Shown here in pieces: positions 31,967 through 39,169 of a stretch of DNA of 39,169 nt. Position 1 is the first letter of the stretch, and each line of letters starts with the position of its first letter. Made by a program: the position numbers and the translations under genes. The notes beneath the pieces were generated by a model. It did not search any database and was not told where the DNA came from. It was given only the letters and a program-made list of their open reading frames with translations. The DNA is from Gemmatimonadota bacterium (GTDB taxonomy: Bacteria; Gemmatimonadota; Gemmatimonadetes; Palauibacterales; Palauibacteraceae): the NCBI GenBank assembly GCA_022820995.1, contig JAJEEM010000076.1, positions 1-39,169 on the forward strand, read 5' to 3'.

Positions 31967-33697
31967 CTACCGGACCGTCCGACGGGCGCGCAGGACCCAG
32001 AGGCCGCCTCCGCCCAGGGCGGCGACGACGGCGGAGAGGGCGGCGGTCCCTGGCTCGAGCAGCAGCATGGCGCCGAGGGCGAACATCGCCCCGAACAGGA
32101 GCAGCGTCGCCCCGGCCGTCCGCAGGAGCGCCTCGCGGAGGGGAAGGTCGGGAGAAAGGCCCCCGCGCTCGCGGATCGCGCGCCAGCCCGGGCCGGCGGG
32201 CCGCACCCGTCGATAGAACTCCAGCAGCGTCGCCTCGTCCTCGGCGCGCGTGAGCCACATCACCGGGAGCCAGACGGCCGCCGACCCGAAGGCGGTCACG
32301 GCGAGCCGCGTCCCGAACTCCATGGCGCCGAACGCCGGAAGATAGGAGCAGAGCGCGATGGCGAAGCCGGCGAGCATGGAGGCGAGTTCGGCCCAGGCGT
32401 TCACCCGCCACCAGAACCAGCGCAGGATGAGCACCGCTCCGGGCCCCGTGCCGATGGCGATCATGAAACGGAAGAGCGCCCCGATGTCGTTCGCGAAGAA
32501 CGCCGCGACCGTCGCGGCCGCAACGATGCACGCGGAGGCGAGCCGGCCCAGCAGCACGAGTCTCGCGGGCGAGGCGTCAGGGTCGATGAAGCGGGCATAG
32601 AGGTCGTTCACGAGATAGCTCGCGCCCCAGTTGATCTGTGTCGAGACGGTCGACATGAAGGCGGCGAAGAACGATGCGACGACGAGCCCCAGGAGGCCGG
32701 CGGGAAGGTAGCGCAGCATGAGCATCGGGTACCCCAGATCGGGATCGGCCAGATCCGGGAAGACGACGACGGCCACGAGTCCGACGAGCACCCAGGGCCA
32801 CGCGCGGACCACGTAGTGAAGCCACACGAACCACCATGCGGCGCGCTCGGCGTCCGCCTCGGTCCGGCAGGCGAGGAGGCGCTGCACGAATTCGCCCCCG
32901 CCGTCGGAGCGGCGGAACGCCCACCACTGGATGCCGAGGTAGGCGAGGAAGGTCCCGAACGGGAGGGCTTCGGATCCCGGCCGCGGGACCATCTCCAGCA
33001 CATCGCTCCGCCCCGCTGCCGCGAGCTGCGCCTTGAGTTCCGCGATGCCCCCGATTTCCGCGAGGGCGAAGGCCGCCACGAGAATGGCCCCGAAGAGGGC
33101 GAGAAAAAACTGGAAGAAGTCGGTCGCGACGACCCCCCACAGCCCGGCGATGCTCGCGTAGGCGAGCACGAAGATGGAGAGGGCCACGACGGCCCACAGG
33201 CGCTCGTCCCCCGGCATCCAGCCGGACAGGTCCGGGAGGAGCCCGAGAGCCTCGACGACCTTGCGCATGGCGAGCATGACGAAGCCGATGGAGATGCAGT
33301 TGATCGGCACCGCGAACAGGAAGGCGCGCGTGGCCCGCAGGACGGCGGCGGGGCGGCCGCCGTAGCGAAGTTCCGTCAGTTCCACGTCCGTGACGATCCC
33401 GGCGCGGCGCCACAGACGCGCGAAGAGGTAGATGAGGAGGAGGTGGGAGAGGCCGAACGACCACCATTCCCAGTTGCCGGCGATGCCCCGCCGCGCGATG
33501 AGGGCCGAGACGTAGAGCGGCGTATCCACCGAGAAGGTGGTCGCGGCCATGGACGTGCCCGCGAGCCACCATGGCAGCGCGCGTCCCCCGACGAAGAAGT
33601 CGACGATACTCCCGCGCGCCCGGCGCGAGAGCCACAGTCCGACGCCGAACGTGAGCGCGAGGTATATCGCGACGATCCACCAGTCGACGGGACTCAA
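31967..33697 (-). CDS. Sodium:solute symporter (SSS family)
   Basis: 576 residues with about 13-15 membrane segments. The N-terminus (SPVDWWIVAIYLALTFGVGL), FFVGGRALPWWLAGTSMAAT and the GxxDFFQFF segment (WGVVATDFFQFFLALFGA) are typical of sodium/solute symporters of the sugar type. STVSTQINWGASYLVNDLYA is the family's TM8-like helix with the Na+-site serines. The TTG start (33697) overlaps the nagZ TGA as TTGA, which decides it; the frame runs far upstream without transporter similarity. As last gene of the murQ-anmK-nagZ set its cargo is probably a cell-wall amino sugar or anhydromuropeptide sugar; that is inference from context. Confidence 0.9.
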   Translation of the reverse strand: MSPVDWWIVAIYLALTFGVGLWLSRRARGSIVDFFVGGRALPWWLAGTSMAATTFSVDTPLYVSALIARRGIAGNWEWWSFGLSHLLLIYLFARLWRRAGIVTDVELTELRYGGRPAAVLRATRAFLFAVPINCISIGFVMLAMRKVVEALGLLPDLSGWMPGDERLWAVVALSIFVLAYASIAGLWGVVATDFFQFFLALFGAILVAAFALAEIGGIAELKAQLAAAGRSDVLEMVPRPGSEALPFGTFLAYLGIQWWAFRRSDGGGEFVQRLLACRTEADAERAAWWFVWLHYVVRAWPWVLVGLVAVVVFPDLADPDLGYPMLMLRYLPAGLLGLVVASFFAAFMSTVSTQINWGASYLVNDLYARFIDPDASPARLVLLGRLASACIVAAATVAAFFANDIGALFRFMIAIGTGPGAVLILRWFWWRVNAWAELASMLAGFAIALCSYLPAFGAMEFGTRLAVTAFGSAAVWLPVMWLTRAEDEATLLEFYRRVRPAGPGWRAIRERGGLSPDLPLREALLRTAGATLLLFGAMFALGAMLLLEPGTAALSAVVAALGGGGLWVLRARRTVR

Positions 33698-35157
33698 CGG
33701 GCTGCCCCGTCGGGCCGGGCCTCCGCCGCGGGCGCACCGACCGCGGAGCGCAGCCAGTCCGCTGCGGCCCGCTCCATCACCGTCTCGGTGGACCACGCGC
33801 AGATGCCGGGGACGCCGAGCATATCGAGCCAGCGGCGGTGGCCGAGCAGGACGACGAGGCCGCGGTGTGCCGAGCGGATGAGGGCGCGCGTCCGCTCGAC
33901 GACTTCGGCCGCGGGCGCGCCGCGGCCCTTCCAGCCGCGAGGCGTCGCGGCGAGCACGACGATGCACTGCGCGGAATCGGAGTTCTCCGCGATCCGCCAG
34001 CCGGCCGCGCGCAGTTCGTCGGCGACGATCGTGCCCAGCGCTCCCGCCCGGCCGGCCGGCGGCCCGACATCGGGGTCGTCCGACACTCCGACGACCCGCG
34101 TCGGCACCTGCGGCGTCCAGCCGCGCAGGGCCTCCGCATCCCCGACGATCGTATCCCGGGCGAAGGCGACCGGCTCGAACTCCGGCCGCGACGTCCCGGC
34201 GGAGGGCGGGCAGTTGCGGGCCGAGCGGGTCAGGGCCTCCTCGAGCCTGGCGGCAAAGCGCGCGTCCTCGGCGGCCCGCGCCAGCGACGCGGTCGTCGCG
34301 CCGGCATCGGTCGGGTAGCAGATGAGATCGCACCCCGCGGCGACCGCCTCGACGGCAGCGCTCGCATCGTCGGGGCCGGCGCCGCCCATGATCATCGCGT
34401 CCGTCGTCACGACCCCTTCGAAGCCCAGCCGTCCGCGAAGAAGTCCCGAGATGATATTCGGCTCCACGGTCGCGGCCCGCTCTCCGCCGAGCGCCGGATA
34501 GGCGACGTGCGCCACCATCACGCTTGCGACCCGATCCGCGGCGGCGGCGAAGGGCGCGAAATCCTCCTCGAGGAGTTCGGCGGCGGCGGCGATCGAGGGA
34601 AGTCCGATATGCGAGTCCTCGGTCGTTCTGCCGTGGCCGGGGAAGTGCTTCGCGCACGCCGCGGCTCCGGCGGACTGGCAGGCGTCGATCCAGCGGACGC
34701 CCAGCTCTCCGACGCGCCGCGGATCCGCGCCGAAGCTGCGCGTGGCGATGATCGGGTTGTCAGGTTCCGCATCCAGATCGAGGACCGGCGCGATCACCCA
34801 GTTGATCCCGACGGACAGTGCCTCCCGAGCCGTGACGCGACCCGCCGCGGCGACTGCGGCGCCCGGCTCCGGCGCCGCCGCGAGAGCTGCGGGCGGCGGC
34901 AACTCGGTCAGGCCCCGGATCTGCTGGCCCGCGCCCCGCTCGAGATCCGCCCCGATCCAGAGCGGCCGCGCCGCGTCTTCGCGGAGCCGTTCGACCAGAC
35001 GGCCGACGCGTTCCGCTTCGCCGCCGAACAGAATAAACCCTCCCACGCCGAGCGAGAGCGCCCGGTCCGCGCGCCTCTCGACGTCATCCGGCGACCAGCG
35101 GTCGAGCCGGAGCGCCTCGATGACGACCCGGGACGGGTCCGCGCCGCGCCGGATCAC
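33694..35157 (-). CDS. nagZ: Beta-N-acetylhexosaminidase (GH3, NagZ-like)
   Basis: 487 residues. The GH3 N-acetylglucosaminidase signature KHFPGHGRTTEDSH (170-183) contains the Asp-His acid/base dyad (D181, H183), and VVTTDAMIMGG carries the nucleophile D253. No signal peptide is seen, so it should act in the cytoplasm on GlcNAc-anhMurNAc. The C-terminal third (after about 330) is an extra domain like the GH3 C-terminal sandwich, which the short enterobacterial NagZ lacks. GTG at 35157 overlaps the anmK stop (GTGA); its TGA overlaps the symporter TTG. Confidence 0.93.
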   Translation of the reverse strand: MIRRGADPSRVVIEALRLDRWSPDDVERRADRALSLGVGGFILFGGEAERVGRLVERLREDAARPLWIGADLERGAGQQIRGLTELPPPAALAAAPEPGAAVAAAGRVTAREALSVGINWVIAPVLDLDAEPDNPIIATRSFGADPRRVGELGVRWIDACQSAGAAACAKHFPGHGRTTEDSHIGLPSIAAAAELLEEDFAPFAAAADRVASVMVAHVAYPALGGERAATVEPNIISGLLRGRLGFEGVVTTDAMIMGGAGPDDASAAVEAVAAGCDLICYPTDAGATTASLARAAEDARFAARLEEALTRSARNCPPSAGTSRPEFEPVAFARDTIVGDAEALRGWTPQVPTRVVGVSDDPDVGPPAGRAGALGTIVADELRAAGWRIAENSDSAQCIVVLAATPRGWKGRGAPAAEVVERTRALIRSAHRGLVVLLGHRRWLDMLGVPGICAWSTETVMERAAADWLRSAVGAPAAEARPDGAAR

Positions 35158-36281
35158 GCGGCGGTCCGTACTCCGAGAAGGCGGGGACCGCGCGCACCGG
35201 TGGCCCACGGGGCGTTGGCCGGATACCCGAGCACATGCTGTCTCGCCAGGAACGCGAAGGCCACGGCCTCGCGCGCGTCCGCGTCCAGGCCGAGGGCGGA
35301 CAGATCGCGGACGGGCATGGGGTTCAGCAGTTGCTCCAGTCGCGCGGCGAGAACCGGGTTTCGGGCTCCGCCGCCGCAGAGGTAGCACGCCGCGGGAGGC
35401 TCCTCGATCCACCGGTAGGCGTCCGCGATCGTGCGCGCGGTGAGTTCCGTCAGTGTGGCGATCTTGTCTTCCGGTGAAAGCGCGGCGTGTCTCCGCAACC
35501 ATGCCAGCAGCCGGTCCCGCGAGAAGCGCTCGCGCCCCGTGGACCGGGGCGGGGGCCGGCGGAAGAACGGATCGCTCAGCCAATCGGAGAGGGCGTCTTC
35601 GCTCGCCGCGCCCCGCCGCGCCATTCCTCCGTCGAGATCGAAGCGGGATCGCCCTTCCGTGAGGAACTCGACCGCCGCATCGATGAGCACCACCCCGGGA
35701 CCGGTGTCGTAGGCCTGCGGCGTCGCTCCGCCGGATTCGGCGGGGAGCGCCGTCACGTTGCCGATGCCGCCGATGTTCTGAATCGCGCGGGATTCCGGTG
35801 CGCGGAAGAGGAGCCAGTCCGTATACGCCGTGAGGGGCGCGCCCTCCCCGCCCGCCGCCATGTCGCGTACGCGGAAGTCCGACACCACCGCGCACGAGGT
35901 GCGCTCGGCGATGACCGCCGGCTGGCCGAGTTGCAGCGTCGACCCTCCCCGGGCGCCCGCGGGAGGCTCATGCCACACCGTCTGGCCGTGGCTGCCGATG
36001 GCTTCGATGTCCGCCGGCCGGAGCGAGGCGGAAGCCAGCGTCCGGTTCACGGCCGCGCCGATCCTATCGCCCAGTTCGAAGTCGAGCGCGCAGATCGACG
36101 CCGCGCTTCCCGAGGTGATGGCCATGGCGATCCGTGCGCGCGCGGCGCTGTCGTAGTTCTCCGTCTCGAAGGCGACGACGCGCCAGTCCTCCGGCCGCTC
36201 ACTCTCGCCCGCGGTCTCGATGACGGCGACGTCGATGCCGTCCAGCGAAGTCCCCGACATCACGCCGACCCAGAGGGTCAC
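35154..36281 (-). CDS. anmK: Anhydro-N-acetylmuramic acid kinase
   Basis: Opens the 1,6-anhydro ring of anhMurNAc and phosphorylates it to MurNAc-6-P. 375 residues, family length. Visible motifs: VGVMSGTSLDGIDVAV at the N-terminus (phosphate loop), IGSHGQTVWHEP, NIGGIGNVT, AYDTGPG and CGGGARNP in the ATPase C-lobe. The GTG start overlaps the murQ stop (GTGA) and precedes nagZ with the same overlap. Its product is the substrate of the MurQ encoded just upstream. Confidence 0.95.
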   Translation of the reverse strand: MTLWVGVMSGTSLDGIDVAVIETAGESERPEDWRVVAFETENYDSAARARIAMAITSGSAASICALDFELGDRIGAAVNRTLASASLRPADIEAIGSHGQTVWHEPPAGARGGSTLQLGQPAVIAERTSCAVVSDFRVRDMAAGGEGAPLTAYTDWLLFRAPESRAIQNIGGIGNVTALPAESGGATPQAYDTGPGVVLIDAAVEFLTEGRSRFDLDGGMARRGAASEDALSDWLSDPFFRRPPPRSTGRERFSRDRLLAWLRRHAALSPEDKIATLTELTARTIADAYRWIEEPPAACYLCGGGARNPVLAARLEQLLNPMPVRDLSALGLDADAREAVAFAFLARQHVLGYPANAPWATGARGPRLLGVRTAA

Positions 36282-37720
36282 CCGTCCGCCCCCGCCAGCA
36301 ATGCCGGGTGCACGCGCTCCCGGAGCCTCGTTTCGTGCGCGGCGTCGTGCTGCGTGACGCCCCGCAGAAACTGGTACAGCGTCAACGTCTCGGAGCCGAC
36401 GCGGGCGCGACGAGCGAGGGCCGCGGTGACCGGCTCCGGACCATCGGCGATGGCGGCCACGGTGAGGGCCCTTTCCGCGGAAAAACCGGCGGTCTCGGCC
36501 TCGAAGCCGCGTCCGGACGGAGGGACGTCCGCGGTCCAGTCCTCGAACGTCGGGAGGGACCCTCCCGAGTCGGCGGCTGCGAGCCACCGCTCGACGCGCG
36601 GCCGCACGGCGCTTCGCTCGAAATCCGCCAGGTGCGCGGCGTGCTGGCCCGGCGTCCACGCCGTTCGACGCGCCGCGGTGCGCTGCCCCTTCGCCTCGGC
36701 TGCGGCGCCGGCCGCACGCGCCGCGAGGAGGCGATCCGGCGCCTCGCTCAGCCGCGCGAGCAGCGCCGCGCCGTCGGGCCAGCCGGGCGCTGCCGGATAG
36801 CCGCCGTAGCAGGGACGCTCCGGGCCGCCGAAGCGCTCGACCGCGACGCCCAGGAAGCCGTCCGCGCAGTCCAGGTAGCGCTCGGCCAGAGCGCGGTCGA
36901 CGCGCAACGCGTGCATTGCAAGCGCGGTCTTCACCGCGCCGCCCGTGCGGATCAGCGCGCGGCGCGCTTCCTCGCGCGAGGCCCCCGTGAGCGTAGCGAA
37001 GATGCGAAGCCCGCGGTCGACCAGCTTCGCGGATCGCGCCCGCAGGTCGACCATGAGATTCTCGAACACGCGGCCGCTGCGGATCATCGCCCCCGTGGTG
37101 ATCGTATTCAGTACGAGCTTCGTCGCCGTCCCCGCCTTCATGCGGGTCGAACCCGCGATGACTTCGGGCCCCACGAGTGGCAGGATGAGATGGTCCGCCA
37201 CCTCCGTGACCTCCGCGGGCGGTACGGTGCAGCCGAGAAACGCGGTCCCCGCTCCGCGCGACGCCGCCTCCGCCAGCGCCCCGAGGACGTACGGCGTCGT
37301 TCCGGAGGTCGCGATCCCGAGCACGAGATCCGCGGGCGAGACGCCGAACGCCCGCACCGCCTCACCGCCCCCCCGCCGGGAGTCCTCCGCTCCCTCGGCG
37401 CTTCGCACGAGCGCGCCGAAGCCCCCTGCAATGATCGCCTCTACGAGGCCCCGGTCGACGCCGAACGTGGGTGGACACTCGGCCGCGTCCAGCACGCCGA
37501 GGCGGCCGCTCGTCCCCGCGCCCACGTAGACGAGACGCCCGCCGCGGCGGAAGCGCTCCACCACATCATCGATGACGCGTGCGAGCGCATCGGCCTGCGA
37601 GGCGACGGCCTCCGGCACCGCGCGATCTTCCGCCTGTATCATATGGACGATCGTCGCGCTGTCCGCGCGATCGATCGCGCGGGTACGCGGGTTGCGCCCC
37701 TCGGTCAGGCGGGGATCCAC
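36278..37720 (-). CDS. murQ: MurQ (MurNAc-6-P etherase) fused to a DinB-like domain
   Basis: 480 residues in one uninterrupted frame. Residues 1-295 are a MurQ etherase (MurNAc-6-P to GlcNAc-6-P plus lactate): LTEGRNPRTRAID, YVGAGTSGRLGVLDAAECPP with catalytic Glu81, AEGAEDS with the second acid, ATSGTTPYV and STRMKAGTATK. Normal MurQ ends near 300. Residues about 316-475 form a second domain resembling DinB_2/maleylpyruvate isomerase-like four-helix proteins, with His pairs H360/H363 (QHAAH) and H458/H462 (QHDAAH) placed as metal ligands. The GTG at 37720 has GAGGA 8 bases upstream and gives the standard MurQ N-terminus. It is the first gene of the murQ-anmK-nagZ-symporter set. Confidence 0.9.
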   Translation of the reverse strand: MDPRLTEGRNPRTRAIDRADSATIVHMIQAEDRAVPEAVASQADALARVIDDVVERFRRGGRLVYVGAGTSGRLGVLDAAECPPTFGVDRGLVEAIIAGGFGALVRSAEGAEDSRRGGGEAVRAFGVSPADLVLGIATSGTTPYVLGALAEAASRGAGTAFLGCTVPPAEVTEVADHLILPLVGPEVIAGSTRMKAGTATKLVLNTITTGAMIRSGRVFENLMVDLRARSAKLVDRGLRIFATLTGASREEARRALIRTGGAVKTALAMHALRVDRALAERYLDCADGFLGVAVERFGGPERPCYGGYPAAPGWPDGAALLARLSEAPDRLLAARAAGAAAEAKGQRTAARRTAWTPGQHAAHLADFERSAVRPRVERWLAAADSGGSLPTFEDWTADVPPSGRGFEAETAGFSAERALTVAAIADGPEPVTAALARRARVGSETLTLYQFLRGVTQHDAAHETRLRERVHPALLAGADG

Positions 37721-37750
37721 GCGTCGGGTCCTCGGGAGCCTTGCGGCTCG

Positions 37751-37789
37751 TTGCTGGAGTTCGCGGAGTCCGGGTACATTTGGCGCCAA
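37751..37789 (+). promoter_or_regulatory. Promoter with adjoining palindrome before the glycosylase gene
   Basis: TTGCTG (37751-37756), 18 bases, TACATT (37775-37780). The palindrome TTGGCGCCAA (37780-37789) touches the -10 and lies between the divergent murQ and glycosylase genes, so it could be an operator for either. Confidence 0.4.
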
Positions 37790-37849
37790 CGTAGGAGGTT
37801 CGCCCGGGGGGCGGGAGTCACACCGGTTCGAAGGGGAGAGACGCGCGAC

Positions 37850-38572
37850 GTGAGTTCCGGTCCTCAGACGACGCGGAGTCCGGGGACCGACCTCGTGCTC
37901 GAGCGTCTCTCCGAACGCTTCCGAGTCCCCGACAAGCCCCGCCTCGCCCCCCTGGACGAACTCGTCCTCACCATCCTCAGCCAATCGACGACCGATGAGA
38001 ATCGGGATCGCGCCTGGCGAAGTCTCGCTGCCCGGTATCCGGCCGGGGAAGTCGGGGATGGGGCGGACGGAGCATCTGCGGCCGGGCCGATCTCATGGGA
38101 ATCCGTGCTTCGATCCACGCCGGCCGAACTGGAGGACGCGGTGCGCGTGGCGGGCCTCGCGAACCAGAAGGCGCCGGCCATCCATGCCGCTCTCGAGCGG
38201 CTCCGGGCCGAGATGGGGCGGATCACGCTCGACCACCTCGAGGAGATGAGCGATGAGGAGGCGGTCGCCTATCTCACGACGTTCCGGGGAGTCGGCGTAA
38301 AGACCGCCGCCTGCGTGCTCTGTTTCTCGCTCCGCCGGCCCGTGCTCCCGGTCGATACGCATGTCCTCCGGATCGCGCGGCGCCTGGCATGGGTCCCGCC
38401 GCGGGCTTCCGCCGACCTGACCTACACCGTCCTCTCGCGGACCGTCGCTCCCTCCGAGCGCTTCCGCATGCACATGCTGCTCATCACGTTCGGACGTTCG
38501 CTCTGCCTCGCGAGAGCCCCGCGCTGCGGGGAATGTCCGCTCGAACGCGAGTGTCCGAGAGTCGGCGTCTGA
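37850..38572 (+). CDS. Endonuclease III family DNA glycosylase
   Basis: HhH-GPD glycosylase with a 4Fe-4S cluster, 240 residues. The hairpin FRGVGVKTAACVL has the lyase lysine K151, VLPVDTHVLRIARRL has the catalytic D169, and the cluster is C219-x6-C226-x2-C229-x5-C235. Both catalytic residues of bifunctional Nth are present. The N-terminal DELVLTILSQSTTDENRDRA fits the family, but an insertion at about 67-82 (Gly/Ala-rich) distinguishes it from E. coli Nth, so I do not assign nth. The GTG has GGGGAGA about 10 bases upstream. It diverges from murQ. Confidence 0.93.
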   Translation: MSSGPQTTRSPGTDLVLERLSERFRVPDKPRLAPLDELVLTILSQSTTDENRDRAWRSLAARYPAGEVGDGADGASAAGPISWESVLRSTPAELEDAVRVAGLANQKAPAIHAALERLRAEMGRITLDHLEEMSDEEAVAYLTTFRGVGVKTAACVLCFSLRRPVLPVDTHVLRIARRLAWVPPRASADLTYTVLSRTVAPSERFRMHMLLITFGRSLCLARAPRCGECPLERECPRVGV

Positions 38573-38597
38573 CGGGGCGCGCCCGCCAGCGTCGATT

Positions 38598-39169
38598 TCA
38601 TCCTCCGATGTTCGGAAGCCCGAACACCAGGGGCTCGTCCAGCCGCAGCCGGAGGATCGTCCCGACCGGAAGCGCCGGCTCGGCTCCGTCGGCCGCGAGG
38701 AGGATTGCGGACCCCCCCGCGGCGCCCGCCGCGGCGCCCGCGACGGTGCCCCGGCGGCCACCGGCGAGGACGCGTCCCAGGTTCATGCGGGCCGCCCCTC
38801 CGGCCGCCGCGCCGCCTCCCGGCCCCGGTACGATCTCCACCACCGACGCCGAGAGGGGCCAGGACTCCCCGTTGAAGAAGACATCGACGAAGCGGACGTT
38901 GACCATCACGCGTTCGCTCTCCCCGCCGGCTTCATCGTCGTCCCCGGCTTCGGCCGCGGCCTCGACCGCCGTGATCTCGCCATTGATGAGCGAGTTCAGC
39001 GGCACGAGGACCATGTTGTTCTCGATCAACGGCCGCGTTACGCCGAACTGCAAGGCGTCCCCGGGCCGGAGGTCGCCCGGCCGGATCGGGTCGAGGAGTT
39101 CGACCTCCAGCTCCCCGCCGGTCTGAACCGTCACCATCGTGTAGGTCATCTCGGGCGCGCCGCCCGGCT
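38598..39169 (-). CDS. C-terminal part of an unidentified protein (runs off the window)
   Basis: The frame is open to the right edge; an ATG at 39147-39149 exists but the bases before it are also in frame and coding-like, so the true start is probably outside. The visible 190 residues hold a beta-rich part (VTVQTGGELEVELLDPIRPG), an acidic spacer, a Gly/Ala-rich helix (AAGGAARMNLGRVLAGGRRG, then TVAGAAAGAAGG) resembling a glycine zipper, and LPVGTILRLRLDEPLVFGLP near the end. No family is recognised; a periplasmic or outer-membrane-associated protein is plausible. Confidence 0.65.
   Translation of the reverse strand, partial: PGGAPEMTYTMVTVQTGGELEVELLDPIRPGDLRPGDALQFGVTRPLIENNMVLVPLNSLINGEITAVEAAAEAGDDDEAGGESERVMVNVRFVDVFFNGESWPLSASVVEIVPGPGGGAAAGGAARMNLGRVLAGGRRGTVAGAAAGAAGGSAILLAADGAEPALPVGTILRLRLDEPLVFGLPNIGG

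Noticed and set aside
36278..37720. MurQ-DinB junction as a frameshift or assembly error
   Set aside because: The frame is continuous with a normal linker, and the GTGA overlap with anmK is at the end of the DinB-like part, not after MurQ. A direct check in reads would still be useful.

Overview
The window is GC-rich, densely coded bacterial chromosome with no insertion sequence, phage, plasmid or CRISPR signal. Many genes start with GTG or TTG and many join by 4-nt stop/start overlaps (ATGA, GTGA, TTGA). Gene content (class II ribonucleotide reductase with NrdR boxes, an Arg-rich S21, an ECF sigma/anti-sigma operon with secreted beta-rich partners, a PfkB/ROK pair) would fit Gemmatimonadota or a neighbouring phylum. 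That placement is an inference from general character, not a marker-gene result.

Layout. 1-6583 (minus): glmM-glmS (amino-sugar synthesis), a DUF1232 protein, a small exported protein, cysS, then a promoter driving tRNA-Thr, tRNA-Tyr and tuf (cut by the window edge). 6757-15404 (plus): a Cys/Met PLP enzyme, a membrane M48 protease, purD, mutM, then a four-gene envelope-stress type operon: ECF sigma factor, zinc anti-sigma factor with 31-residue repeats, a bactofilin-like membrane protein and a secreted toast-rack-like protein. 15401-27113 (minus): an 11-gene run starting from a good promoter: small orphan protein, pyruvate kinase, metallo-beta-lactamase-fold phosphodiesterase, lepA, ROK kinase, PfkB kinase, a STAS-HATPase fusion, a STAS-like/winged-helix protein, a penicillin-acylase family hydrolase, an Nfu Fe-S carrier and Mrp. 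27435-27635 (plus): rpsU. 27693-31641 (minus): ispG and nrdJ. 31967-37720 (minus): an overlapping four-gene set murQ-anmK-nagZ-SSS symporter. 37850-38572 (plus): an endonuclease III family glycosylase. 38598-end (minus): the C-terminal part of an unidentified protein.

How it fits together. An amino-sugar and peptidoglycan theme recurs: GlmS and GlmM make GlcN-6-P and GlcN-1-P, the SSS-NagZ-AnmK-MurQ set can import and dismantle anhydromuropeptide sugars to GlcNAc-6-P, and the ROK kinase may feed sugars into the same pool. The points most worth a second look are: (1) a MurQ fused to a DinB-like four-helix domain in a translationally coupled recycling operon whose only transporter is an SSS symporter; (2) a two-gene STAS-HATPase plus STAS-like/wHTH module with no sigma factor or phosphatase beside it; (3) a nrdJ leader with two NrdR boxes at the canonical spacing, two DnaA-box-like repeats and a terminator-like hairpin before the start codon; (4) an orphan gene with a near-perfect Shine-Dalgarno sequence and a long leader ahead of a predicted K+-independent pyruvate kinase.
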